Assembly: GCA_905213875.1 (NCBI GenBank)
Contig: CAJMJN010000016.1
Coordinates: 1 to 29,468, forward strand
Reading direction: 5' to 3'
Source: an uncultured Clostridium sp.
GTDB taxonomy: Bacteria > Bacillota > Clostridia > TANB77 > CAG-508
Length of the DNA stretch: 29,468 nt
This document shows, piece after piece, positions 1 to 7,071 of this stretch. Position numbers and translations under genes: made by a program. The notes under the pieces were generated by a model. It ran no database searches. It was not told the DNA's origin and saw only the letters and a program-made list of their open reading frames with translations. How positions within the stretch are numbered: the stretch's first letter is position 1; each line of letters begins with the position of its first letter.

Positions 1-346
<346 letters not shown>

Positions 347-464
347 ACAATAATACAAAAAAAGCAATCGAGAAAAGGATAAATAATAAAACGATATTCA
401 TCTATGTATTTTTGAGTGTGCTTTTATAAAGTACATAAAAAATCAAATAAATTGAAAAAAATGC

Positions 465-493
465 TTGCAATATTATATAAAATACTATATAAT
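465..493 (+). promoter_or_regulatory. Sigma-A-type promoter upstream of 5S rRNA
   Basis: A TTGCAA box (465-470), a 17-base spacer and a perfect TATAAT (488-493) lie in the 23S-5S spacer, about 40 bases before 5S. It could transcribe 5S and the intron-bearing tRNA independently of the upstream rRNA promoter. The spacer 347-534 is otherwise very AT-rich and shows no gene. Confidence 0.6.
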
Positions 494-534
494 ACAAAAG
501 TATTAAGAAAACATCATTAATTAGTTATCAATTT

Positions 535-651
535 TCTGGTGATGATGACATTTAGGGTAATACCTGTTCCCATCCCGAACACAGAAGTCAAGCCTAAGTG
601 TGCCGAAAATACTTGCGGGTTACCCTGCTGGAAAAATAGGTTGTTGCCAGA
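535..651 (+). rRNA. rrf: 5S ribosomal RNA
   Basis: The segment has the standard 5S length (117 nt) and core, including the loop region CCCATCCCGAACACAGAAG at about 571-589. The terminal stem I is formed by TCTGGT (535-540) and GCCAGA (646-651). It lies about 190 bases after the 23S end and only 11 bases before the tRNA gene, so 5S and tRNA are probably cut from one transcript. Confidence 0.93.
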
Positions 652-662
652 TTTATATATAT

Positions 663-979
663 TCCTCGTTAGCTCAGTTGGTAGAGCGCTCGGCTGTGAA
701 GCAAATCTTCCAAGATTAAAGTTAGCAGCTCTATAGGGAAACTTATAGATGATAAAGGTGGCTAAGTCGGTGGAACTCGTAACAAGTAATGTTGACGACA
801 ATACCGAGCAAGGCGAAAGCTATGTGTAGAGACTTTACACCACCTACCTAAGTCTGATGATATGGTAAAGATAAAGTCCAGACTACAAATTATATAGAGA
901 AAAATCTTATAATGCTAGTGAAAATTAGTGTAGTGCAGTAACCGATAGGTCGTTGGTTCGAGCCCAACACGAGGAGCCA
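663..979 (+). tRNA. tRNA-Asn (GUU), interrupted by a group I intron
   Basis: The 5' exon is 663-697 and the 3' exon 939-979; joined they give a 76-nt tRNA. The acceptor stem is TCCTCGT (663-669) with ACGAGGA (969-975), then discriminator G and an encoded CCA (977-979). The D arm is 672-687. The anticodon stem is CTCGG (689-693) with CCGAT (942-946), leaving one C-U mismatch at the base. The T arm is 952-968. Unspliced, the loop reads CTGTGAA, which would give anticodon GTG (His). With the intron 698-938 removed the loop becomes CTGTTAA, anticodon GTT (Asn). The TCC start and GGAGCCA end are typical of bacterial tRNA-Asn, and a tRNA-His would need G at position -1. The intron lies between positions 35 and 36, inside the anticodon. 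Splicing is inferred from structure. Confidence 0.92.
698..938 (+). ncRNA. Group I self-splicing intron (241 nt, no ORF) in tRNA-Asn
   Basis: All group I hallmarks can be paired by eye. P1: exon GCTGT (693-697) with guide GCAGC (725-729), giving the conserved U-G pair at the 5' splice site. P10: 3' exon TAAC (939-942) with GTTA (721-724), directly next to the P1 guide. P2: 731-735/744-748. P3: GGTG (757-760)/CACC (838-841). P4: TCGGT (767-771)/ACCGA (803-807). P5: TCGT (777-780)/ACGA (795-798). P6 closes on a GAAA tetraloop (815-818). P7: GAGACT (829-834, bulged A830) with AGTCC (875-879), within an S-type segment AAGATAAAGTCC (868-879). P8: TACC/GGTA (845-848/864-867). P9: 889-898/905-913. 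P9.1 (915-919/924-928) has a GAAA loop. The intron ends in G938. The small ORF-less form resembles the tRNA-intron type (subgroup IC3), but the subgroup is inference. No homing endonuclease is present. Confidence 0.92.
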
Positions 980-984
980 TAAAT

Positions 985-1028
985 AAAACTCTAAAATTAT
1001 TGAATTATCAATATTTTAGAGTTTTTTT
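985..1028 (+). terminator. Rho-independent terminator after tRNA-Asn
   Basis: AAAACTCTAAAAT (985-997) pairs with ATTTTAGAGTTTT (1013-1025). The stem continues inside with ATTGA/TCAAT (999-1003/1008-1012) and is followed by a T run. It ends the rRNA operon six bases after the tRNA CCA. Confidence 0.85.
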
Positions 1029-1091
1029 GTATATGAATTCACAAAATATTTTTAATACATTCAAAAATTGGATACAAATATTCATAATTAA

Positions 1092-1120
1092 TTGAATTTT
1101 ATAAAACTATATTATATAAT
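1092..1120 (+). promoter_or_regulatory. Sigma-A-type promoter of the CmpB-like gene
   Basis: TTGAAT (1092-1097), 17-base spacer, TATAAT (1115-1120). It lies 36 bases upstream of the ATG at 1156 and downstream of the rRNA terminator. Confidence 0.65.
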
Positions 1121-1155
1121 ACAAACGAAGGCAAAAAGACGAAAAGAGGGAAATT

Positions 1156-1878
1156 ATGTTACATACTATAGAAATATATTTTTTACTTTTCTTAACATAT
1201 GCATTTTTAGGATGGTGTATGGAAGTTACATGTAAATTAATACAATTTAAAAGATTCATAAATAGAGGCTTTTTAGTTGGACCATATTGCCCTATATATG
1301 GATGGGGAGCATTAGCAATAACATTGCTTTTACAAAGATATACAAATGATATTATTGTTTTATTTGTAATGGCAGTAATTGTGTGTTCATTTATTGAATA
1401 TTTTACAAGTTATTTTATGGAAAAAAAGTATCATGCAAGATGGTGGGATTATAGTAATAAAAAATTTAATATAAATGGACGTATATGTTTGGATACAATG
1501 ATTCCATTTGGAATTTTAGGACTATTTATCATGTATGTGTCAAATCCATTTTTTATTGATATATATACTAACATCCCAGATATATGGCTTCATATAATTG
1601 CAGGCATATTATTTACATTATATATTATAGACAATATAGTTTCTTCTAGGATAATTTCAAGTATTCATGTAGAAGAAGAAAAAATTGCAGACAATACAGA
1701 GGAAATAACAAATGAAATTGCAACAAAAATAAAACAATTGTTAAAACAAAAATCTTGGCTACATAGAAGGTTAGTTAATGCATATCCAAACTTTAGATTT
1801 GAAAAATTAGAGTTAATAAAAGAGAGATTAGAAAAACAAAAACAAAAAATAGCAAAAAAATTAGAGAAGAAACAATAA
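1156..1878 (+). CDS. CmpB-type putative ABC transporter permease (PF06541-like membrane protein)
   Basis: A 240-residue integral membrane protein. Hydrophobic helices are visible at about 5-25, 50-75, 115-135 and 143-165, followed by a charged, Lys-rich coiled-coil tail (about 170-240). The conserved start (YAFLGWCMEV, then RGFLVGPYCPIYGWG at 37-51) is characteristic of the family named 'putative ABC-transporter type IV', common in Clostridia. Despite the name, no ATPase or binding-protein partner is adjacent and the biochemical role is unknown. The start is supported by GAGGG at about 1145-1149 and a promoter at 1092-1120. It is transcribed alone, between the rRNA terminator and its own bidirectional terminator. 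The family assignment comes from recognising the motif; function remains open. Confidence 0.8.
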   Translation: MLHTIEIYFLLFLTYAFLGWCMEVTCKLIQFKRFINRGFLVGPYCPIYGWGALAITLLLQRYTNDIIVLFVMAVIVCSFIEYFTSYFMEKKYHARWWDYSNKKFNINGRICLDTMIPFGILGLFIMYVSNPFFIDIYTNIPDIWLHIIAGILFTLYIIDNIVSSRIISSIHVEEEKIADNTEEITNEIATKIKQLLKQKSWLHRRLVNAYPNFRFEKLELIKERLEKQKQKIAKKLEKKQ

Positions 1879-1883
1879 AAATA

Positions 1884-1917
1884 AAAAGTACGAAGATTTT
1901 TTAATCTTCGTACTTTT
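1884..1917. terminator. Bidirectional terminator between convergent genes
   Basis: A perfect 15-bp stem, AAAAGTACGAAGATT (1884-1898) with AATCTTCGTACTTTT (1903-1917), and a TTTT loop. It has A/T runs on both sides and lies between the stop at 1878 and the convergent stop at 1922, so it can serve both genes. Confidence 0.85.
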
Positions 1918-1921
1918 AAGG

Positions 1922-2350
1922 TTATAGATATTTTTTTAACTGTTCTACATTATTTTGTTGAAATTGAACAAATTCATTTAAAATATTTTGTACAGGTTTA
2001 TCTAAATCTGGATATTGATTACGTAATTTAACACCTTCAATAATTCCCATATTAGTACCTTGTAACATCATTTCAGCAATTTTAGAATTACTTTTATCAG
2101 AAATTGTATTCATTTCTATGCTCATCCATCCCATTGCTTTTTGCATAGGATTTAATTCTTTTGGAAAATCATCATAATTAGATAATTCATCATTCACATT
2201 ATTTAAAATTTGATTATATTTATCATATTGACATTTTAAATCTTGTTTAAATCTATCATCCTGAACCTTTTGAGAAACATTGGAAATTGAATCCATTCCC
2301 ATTTTTATACCTTTGTTAATTTCATTTAAAACATAATTTTCATTATTCAT
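1922..2350 (-). CDS. Small helical protein, DUF2383/ferritin-like, function unknown
   Basis: A 142-residue, mostly helical soluble protein without a signal peptide or membrane segment. The pattern (N-terminal helix with KMGMDSI, then a helix around 'DRFKQDLKCQYDKY', and 'SKIAEMMLQGTNMGIIEG' near residue 90) matches a group of clostridial four-helix-bundle proteins related to DUF2383/ferritin-like proteins. I have no firm function for it. The chosen start is the ATG whose complement is at 2348-2350: a perfect GGAGG (complement of 2359-2363) lies 8 bases upstream. A longer frame beginning with TTG at 2365 would start inside that ribosome site and is unlikely. It converges on the CmpB-like gene and diverges from murI. 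Confidence 0.75.
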   Translation of the reverse strand: MNNENYVLNEINKGIKMGMDSISNVSQKVQDDRFKQDLKCQYDKYNQILNNVNDELSNYDDFPKELNPMQKAMGWMSIEMNTISDKSNSKIAEMMLQGTNMGIIEGVKLRNQYPDLDKPVQNILNEFVQFQQNNVEQLKKYL

Positions 2351-2434
2351 TTTTATAACCTCCAATTATATTGTAACCAAATTTAAAAATTTTATTAAAA
2401 AACATAAAATTATTTAAATATAATTTAATTAGTT

Positions 2435-2463
2435 TTGAACTATTGATTTTTATGTGATAAAAT
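2435..2463 (+). promoter_or_regulatory. Promoter of murI
   Basis: TTGAAC (2435-2440), 17-base spacer, TAAAAT (2458-2463), with TGTG just upstream of the -10. It lies 60 bases before the murI ATG. Confidence 0.55.
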
Positions 2464-2522
2464 AGCGATAAACAGAAATAATAAAATATAAAATTTGAAA
2501 AGAAAAAAGGAAAGAAACAAAA

Positions 2523-3293
2523 ATGAAAAAGAATAAACCAATAGGAATATTTGATTCTGGAATAGGTGGAGTTACAGTCTTAAAAGAAATAATAAAAATA
2601 TTACCAAATGAAAATTACATATATTATAGTGATAGTAAAAATAATCCATATGGGGATAAATCAGATGAAGAAATAATTAATTTATGTGACAATATAATAA
2701 AAATGATGTTAGAAAAAAATTGTAAAGCAATTGTAATTGCATGTAATACAGCAAGTGCAAAGGCTGCAAAATTTTTAAGACAAAAATATAAAGAACTTCC
2801 AATTATAGCAATTGAACCAGCATATAAGATGGTACATGATTATTCTTATGATAAGCCAACATTAGTTATGGCAACAAAAGGAACTATAGAAAGTGAAAAA
2901 TTTAATATATTATTCAAAAAATATGATAATCATAAAACATATTTGTATTCATGTGTTGGTTTAGCTGATATTATAGAAAAAGCTGATAATGAAGAAATTT
3001 CTAAATATTTGGAAACACATATTGGAGAATATAAGGGAAAAGTAAAAAATGTAGTTTTAGGATGTACACATTATCCATTAATTCAAGAGCAAATAGATAA
3101 AGTATTAGGTGGAAATATACAATTTTTTAATGGAGCAGAAAGATTAGCTGTACATTTAAAAGACGTTTTAAGTGAAAAAGGATTATTAAACAAGGAAAAT
3201 AATACAGAAAATTGTGAGGATAAAATTGAATTTATAGATAGCCAAAATTTACCAGAAAAAGAAAAAAGATTTTTTAAAAACCTAGAAAACTAA
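2523..3293 (+). CDS. murI: Glutamate racemase
   Basis: Interconverts L- and D-glutamate in the cytoplasm, supplying D-Glu for peptidoglycan precursors (cofactor-independent two-base mechanism). Length is 256 residues, normal for the family. The N-terminal GIFDSGIGG (8-16) includes the conserved Asp-Ser. The two catalytic cysteines are visible as C74 in ACNTAS and C181 in GCTHYPLI, and SDSKNNPYG (36-44) is the usual substrate-side loop. The ATG is preceded by AAAGGAAAG. The gene has its own promoter and is followed after 23 bases by the CIRCE-controlled hrcA promoter region, so it is probably not part of the heat-shock operon. No visible terminator separates them. Confidence 0.95.
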   Translation: MKKNKPIGIFDSGIGGVTVLKEIIKILPNENYIYYSDSKNNPYGDKSDEEIINLCDNIIKMMLEKNCKAIVIACNTASAKAAKFLRQKYKELPIIAIEPAYKMVHDYSYDKPTLVMATKGTIESEKFNILFKKYDNHKTYLYSCVGLADIIEKADNEEISKYLETHIGEYKGKVKNVVLGCTHYPLIQEQIDKVLGGNIQFFNGAERLAVHLKDVLSEKGLLNKENNTENCEDKIEFIDSQNLPEKEKRFFKNLEN

Positions 3294-3316
3294 TTCACAA
3301 AAAGTTCACAAAAAAA

Positions 3317-3343
3317 TTAGCAATAAGTATTGACAAGTGCTAA
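3317..3343 (+). promoter_or_regulatory. CIRCE operator, upstream copy
   Basis: TTAGCAATA, 9 bases, AAGTGCTAA: 15 of 18 arm positions match the CIRCE consensus TTAGCACTC-N9-GAGTGCTAA. It overlaps the -35 box (3330-3335), so HrcA bound here would block polymerase. Confidence 0.75.
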
Positions 3344-3356
3344 AAATGGGTATAAT
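3330..3356 (+). promoter_or_regulatory. Promoter of the hrcA-grpE-dnaK-dnaJ operon
   Basis: TTGACA (3330-3335) and TATAAT (3351-3356), separated by 15 bases; a shifted -10 two bases downstream would give 17. It sits between and partly inside two CIRCE operators. Confidence 0.7.
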
Positions 3357-3367
3357 ATATAACAAGA

Positions 3368-3394
3368 TTAGCAAACAAAACAAAAGAGTGCTAA
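3368..3394 (+). promoter_or_regulatory. CIRCE operator, downstream copy
   Basis: TTAGCAAAC (3368-3376), 9 bases, GAGTGCTAA (3386-3394): 16 of 18 arm positions match, and the right arm is perfect. It lies just after the -10 box and 29 bases before the hrcA start, the classic HrcA position. Confidence 0.88.
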
Positions 3395-3423
3395 AAACTA
3401 ACAATTATGAAGAGGTGAAAAAA

Positions 3424-4446
3424 TTGTTAGATGATAGAAAAAAGAAGGTATTACAAGCAATAGTAGAAGAATATGTAAATACAGCAGAACCAGTTAGTTC
3501 AAATGCATTAACGAAAAATCATGGATTAGATTATAGTAGTGCAACAATAAGGAACGAAATGGCAGAACTTGAAAAATGTGGATATTTAGATAAAACACAT
3601 ACATCAAGTGGAAGAATACCTTCAGAAAAAGGTTATAGATACTATGTAGATGAACTTTTAAATGAAAATGATATAAGCATAGAAGAAGTAAAATATATAA
3701 GTGATAAATTAGAAACAAAGGTAAACGAAATAGAAGATTTAACAAAAATAGCAGCAAATACAATTTCAGAAGTTACACATTATACAACAGTATCAATTGG
3801 ACCCAAAACTACAAATCAACTAATAGAAGAAATAAAATTTGTATTACTAGGAACTAGAATGATGATGGCAGTTATATTGACAGATACAGGACTAGTAAAA
3901 GAAACAATAATAAAATTTGACGAAGATGTAACGCAAAAACAAGTAGAAACAATGAACTATATGTTTAATAATAAATTAAAAGGTCAACCATTAGAAACAA
4001 TAGACAGACCATTAGAAGAATATTTATATGATGAGATGACATATAGTATAAATGTTATAAAACCAGTAATAGAACAATTAAAAAAAGTAATACAAGAAGA
4101 TGAAAAAATATATTTAGAAGGTGCAAATAAATCATTTGAATTGCCTGAGTTTAACAGTTTAGCAGTAGCTAAAAATTTTATAAATGTACTAGATACAAAA
4201 GAATTAGTTGCTGATATGTTAAATAGTGGAATAGCAGATGATATCCAAGTTTATATTGGAGAAGAAAGCGAAAAAGAGCAACTAAAAGATTTTAGTGTAG
4301 TAACATTCAAACATAAAATAAATGGAAAAGATTTAGGAACAATAGGAATTATAGGACCTAAAAGAATGGATTATTCAAAGGTAATTTCAGTTATGAAATA
4401 TATAAACAAAAAGTTAAATGGGAATGATAAGTTAGGAGGAAAATAA
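3424..4446 (+). CDS. hrcA: Heat-inducible transcription repressor HrcA
   Basis: Winged-helix repressor that binds CIRCE and is activated by GroEL; it controls this operon. The start is the TTG at 3424, 6 bases after GAGGTG (3412-3417), giving 340 residues, the usual length. It begins LLDDRKKKVLQAIVEEYV. A longer frame from 3337 would run across the promoter and both operators and is rejected. SSATIRNEMAELE (about residues 39-51) is the DNA-recognition region, followed by HTSSGRIPSEKGYRYYVDEL, an HrcA signature. The C-terminal domain contains the usual YIGEE and GTIGIIGPKRMDY motifs. First gene of a four-gene heat-shock operon; its stop TAA is immediately followed by the ATG of grpE. Confidence 0.95.
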   Translation: MLDDRKKKVLQAIVEEYVNTAEPVSSNALTKNHGLDYSSATIRNEMAELEKCGYLDKTHTSSGRIPSEKGYRYYVDELLNENDISIEEVKYISDKLETKVNEIEDLTKIAANTISEVTHYTTVSIGPKTTNQLIEEIKFVLLGTRMMMAVILTDTGLVKETIIKFDEDVTQKQVETMNYMFNNKLKGQPLETIDRPLEEYLYDEMTYSINVIKPVIEQLKKVIQEDEKIYLEGANKSFELPEFNSLAVAKNFINVLDTKELVADMLNSGIADDIQVYIGEESEKEQLKDFSVVTFKHKINGKDLGTIGIIGPKRMDYSKVISVMKYINKKLNGNDKLGGK

Positions 4447-4965
4447 ATGTCAGAGGAAAACAAAGAAAAAGTAGAACAAGCAGAAAAAAAAGAGAATAAA
4501 GAGCATGAAGAAAAACATAAAAAAGAACATAAAGAAATGGTTCCAAAAACAGAATATGACGAATTAAATGACCACTATAAAAGAATATTAGCAGAATTTG
4601 ATAATTATAAAAAAAGAAGCCAAAAAGAAAAAGAAAGTTTGTACAGCTCAGTGTTGTCAGATGTAATAGAAGTTATGCTTCCAGTTGTAGATAATCTTGA
4701 AAATGCACTAAAAGCTGAAACTCAAGATGAAAATTATAAACAAGGAATTGAACTAGTTTTAAAACAATTTAAAGATGTTTTAAAGTCAAAAGGTGTAGAA
4801 GAAATACCAGCAGTTGGAGAAACTTTTGATCCAAGTTTGCATGAAGCTGTAAGCAGTGTTCAAGATCCAGATAAAAATGCACAAGAAATTGTACAGGAAT
4901 ATAGAAAAGGTTACAAGATAGGTTCAAGGGTTATACGACATTCTATGGTAGTTGTAGCTAATTAA
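4447..4965 (+). CDS. grpE: Nucleotide exchange factor GrpE
   Basis: Cytoplasmic dimeric exchange factor that releases ADP from DnaK. It has 172 residues, with a highly charged Lys/Glu tail (1-35), then a long coiled coil (about 35-95, including ILAEFDNYKKRS) and the C-terminal beta domain (GVEEIPAVGETFDPSLHEAV, then GYKIGSRVIRHSMVVV near the end). These are clear family motifs. The AGGAGGA ribosome site lies inside the end of hrcA and the genes abut without spacing, so translation is probably coupled. A single copy of the REP-like palindrome lies 36-66 bases after the stop. Confidence 0.95.
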   Translation: MSEENKEKVEQAEKKENKEHEEKHKKEHKEMVPKTEYDELNDHYKRILAEFDNYKKRSQKEKESLYSSVLSDVIEVMLPVVDNLENALKAETQDENYKQGIELVLKQFKDVLKSKGVEEIPAVGETFDPSLHEAVSSVQDPDKNAQEIVQEYRKGYKIGSRVIRHSMVVVAN

Positions 4966-5000
4966 ATTTATTTAAAGTAAAATTGTTATTAATTTTAATT

Positions 5001-5031
5001 GATGATTTTGGGGTCGGAGCTAAAAATCATC
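5001..5031. repeat. REP-like palindromic repeat, single copy (grpE-dnaK gap)
   Basis: GATGATTTT (5001-5009) and AAAATCATC (5023-5031) form a 9-bp stem around the loop core GGGGTCGGAGC (5010-5020). The same core and stem occur twice more after dnaJ. The core is GC-rich in an AT-rich genome. Being in the gap between grpE and dnaK it will be transcribed, and it could act as an RNA hairpin in the operon mRNA. Confidence 0.8.
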
Positions 5032-5116
5032 ATAAAATATAAATATATAAAGGATAATTAAATAAAATAGTGGCTTTTCCGAACAGAGTCATTATAAAAA
5101 GAAAGGATGAATAAAA

Positions 5117-6976
5117 ATGGGAAAAATTATAGGAATTGACTTAGGAACAACAAACTCATGTGTAGCAGTTATGGAAGGAGGAGAACCAGTAGTTATACCA
5201 AATGCAGAAGGAAATAGAACAACACCATCAGTTGTAGCTTTCTCAAAAAATGGCGAAAGATTAGTAGGACAAATTGCAAAACGTCAAGCAGTTACAAACC
5301 CTGACAATACTGTTATATCAATAAAAAGAAAAATGGGAACAAATGATAAAGTTGATATAGATGGAGAAAAATTTTCTCCACAAGAAATTTCTGCAATGAT
5401 TTTACAAAAATTAAAAGCAGATGCAGAAAACTATTTAGGACAAAAAGTAACTCAAGCAGTTATTACAGTACCTGCATATTTTAGTGATAGCCAAAGACAA
5501 GCAACAAAAGATGCTGGTAAAATTGCTGGACTAGAAGTTTTAAGAATTATAAATGAGCCAACAGCAGCAGCTCTTGCTTATGGTATGGACAAAGAACAAG
5601 ACCAAAAAATCATGATATATGATTTAGGTGGAGGAACATTTGATGTTTCTATCCTTGATATTGGTGATGGTGTATTTGAAGTTTTAGCTACAAATGGTAA
5701 TACACATTTAGGTGGAGATGACTTTGATGAAGCTATAATCAATTATTTAGTAGATGAATTCAAAAAATCAAATGGAATTGATTTAAAAACAGATAAAATG
5801 GCAATGCAAAGATTAAAAGAAGCAGCAGAAAAAGCTAAAATAGAATTATCTGGTGTTCAACAAACACAAATCAATTTACCATTTATTACAGCTGATAGCA
5901 CAGGACCAAAACATTTAGATGTAACATTAACAAGATCTAAATTTGAAGAATTAATTCATGATTTAGTAGAAGCGACAGCAGGACCTGTTAACCAAGCTCT
6001 AAAAGATGCTGGACTAACAGCAAGTGATATTCATAAAGTATTATTAGTTGGTGGTTCTACAAGAGTTCCAGCTGTACAAGAAGCAGTTAAAAGAATTACA
6101 GGAAGAGATGCAGATAAAGGTATAAACCCAGATGAATGTGTTGCAATCGGTGCAGCTATCCAAGGTGGTGTACTTTCAGGAGATGTTAAAGATTTAGTAT
6201 TATTAGATGTAACACCATTATCATTAGGTATTGAAACATATGGTGGAGTATTTACAAAATTAATTGAAAGAAATACAACAATACCAACTAAAAAATCACA
6301 AGTATTCTCAACAGCAGCAGATGGTCAAACATCAGTAGAAATTCACGTATTACAAGGTGAAAGAGAAATGGCTGCATATAATAAAACATTAGGAAGATTC
6401 CAATTAACAGGAATTCCAGCAGCACCAAGAGGAGTACCACAAATTGAAGTTACATTTGATATTGATGCAAACGGTATTGTTCACGTATCTGCTAAAGATA
6501 TGGCAACAGGAAACAGCCAAGATGTAGCAATAACAGCTTCTACAAATTTATCTGATGAAGATATAGATAAAGCTGTAAAAGATGCACAAGCACATGCTGA
6601 AGAAGATAAAAAGAAAAAAGAAGAAATCGAAGTTAAAAATAATGCAGAAAGTTTAGTATATAACAGTGAAAAAACTTTAAAAGACTTAGGAGATAAAATC
6701 AGCGGAGAAGAAAAAGCTAAAGTAGAAGCTGAAATTGATAATACTAAAAAAGCATTAGAAACAAGCGATACAGCTAAAATCAAAGAAGCTACAGAAAAAT
6801 TAACAAAAGTATTTTATGATATGTCAGAACAATTATATAAAAATGCAAATCCAAATGGAGCAACTGGAGCACAAGGTACAGAAAATGCAGGAGAAGGACC
6901 AAAAACAGATGCTAATGGAAATGTATATGATGCAGATTACAAAGTAGAAGATGACAAAAATGATGAAAACAAATAA
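5117..6976 (+). CDS. dnaK: Chaperone DnaK (Hsp70)
   Basis: ATP-dependent chaperone that folds proteins together with DnaJ and GrpE. Length is 619 residues, typical of Gram-positive DnaK. The nucleotide-binding domain starts with GIDLGTTNS (5-13), includes YDLGGGTFDVS near 168-178 and LLVGGSTRVPAVQ near 312-324; the substrate domain begins after the linker DLVLLDVTPLSLGIET. The C-terminal lid is Lys/Glu-rich and ends in an acidic tail. AAAGGATG precedes the ATG. The 151-base gap from grpE contains the REP repeat and a weak leader hairpin (AGTGGCT 5069-5075 with AGTCATT 5087-5093). There is no obvious separate CIRCE or promoter, so expression probably depends on the hrcA promoter. Confidence 0.98.
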   Translation: MGKIIGIDLGTTNSCVAVMEGGEPVVIPNAEGNRTTPSVVAFSKNGERLVGQIAKRQAVTNPDNTVISIKRKMGTNDKVDIDGEKFSPQEISAMILQKLKADAENYLGQKVTQAVITVPAYFSDSQRQATKDAGKIAGLEVLRIINEPTAAALAYGMDKEQDQKIMIYDLGGGTFDVSILDIGDGVFEVLATNGNTHLGGDDFDEAIINYLVDEFKKSNGIDLKTDKMAMQRLKEAAEKAKIELSGVQQTQINLPFITADSTGPKHLDVTLTRSKFEELIHDLVEATAGPVNQALKDAGLTASDIHKVLLVGGSTRVPAVQEAVKRITGRDADKGINPDECVAIGAAIQGGVLSGDVKDLVLLDVTPLSLGIETYGGVFTKLIERNTTIPTKKSQVFSTAADGQTSVEIHVLQGEREMAAYNKTLGRFQLTGIPAAPRGVPQIEVTFDIDANGIVHVSAKDMATGNSQDVAITASTNLSDEDIDKAVKDAQAHAEEDKKKKEEIEVKNNAESLVYNSEKTLKDLGDKISGEEKAKVEAEIDNTKKALETSDTAKIKEATEKLTKVFYDMSEQLYKNANPNGATGAQGTENAGEGPKTDANGNVYDADYKVEDDKNDENK

Positions 6977-6995
6977 TTACTAACAATTATAGTAG

Positions 6996-7031
6996 AAGGG
7001 ATTAAGGGGGTATTCCTTTAATCCTTTTATT
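6996..7031 (+). terminator. Hairpin between dnaK and dnaJ, possible partial terminator
   Basis: AAGGGATTAAGGG (6996-7008) pairs with CCTTTAATCCTTT (7015-7027, including G-T pairs) and is followed by TTTTATT. It could attenuate dnaJ relative to dnaK or stabilise the dnaK mRNA end. Confidence 0.6.
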
Positions 7032-7071
7032 ATAATGAATATATGTTTTCTAAGAAAGGGAAGAAAAAGTA

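Noticed and set aside
663..735. tRNA-His with GUG anticodon
   Set aside because: The 3' half does not follow; there is no G-1, and the T arm and CCA lie at 952-979. Splicing gives tRNA-Asn.
539..736. 65-residue reading frame on the plus strand
   Set aside because: It lies across 5S rRNA and the tRNA exon; no ribosome site; RNA genes explain the sequence.
3337..3423. N-terminal extension of HrcA from ATG-like start at 3337
   Set aside because: Would lie over the promoter and both CIRCE sites; family proteins start at the 3424 position and a good RBS precedes the TTG there.
5069..5093. Leader hairpin before dnaK as a thermosensor
   Set aside because: Only seven pairs with several G-U and it does not cover the ribosome site; too weak to claim.
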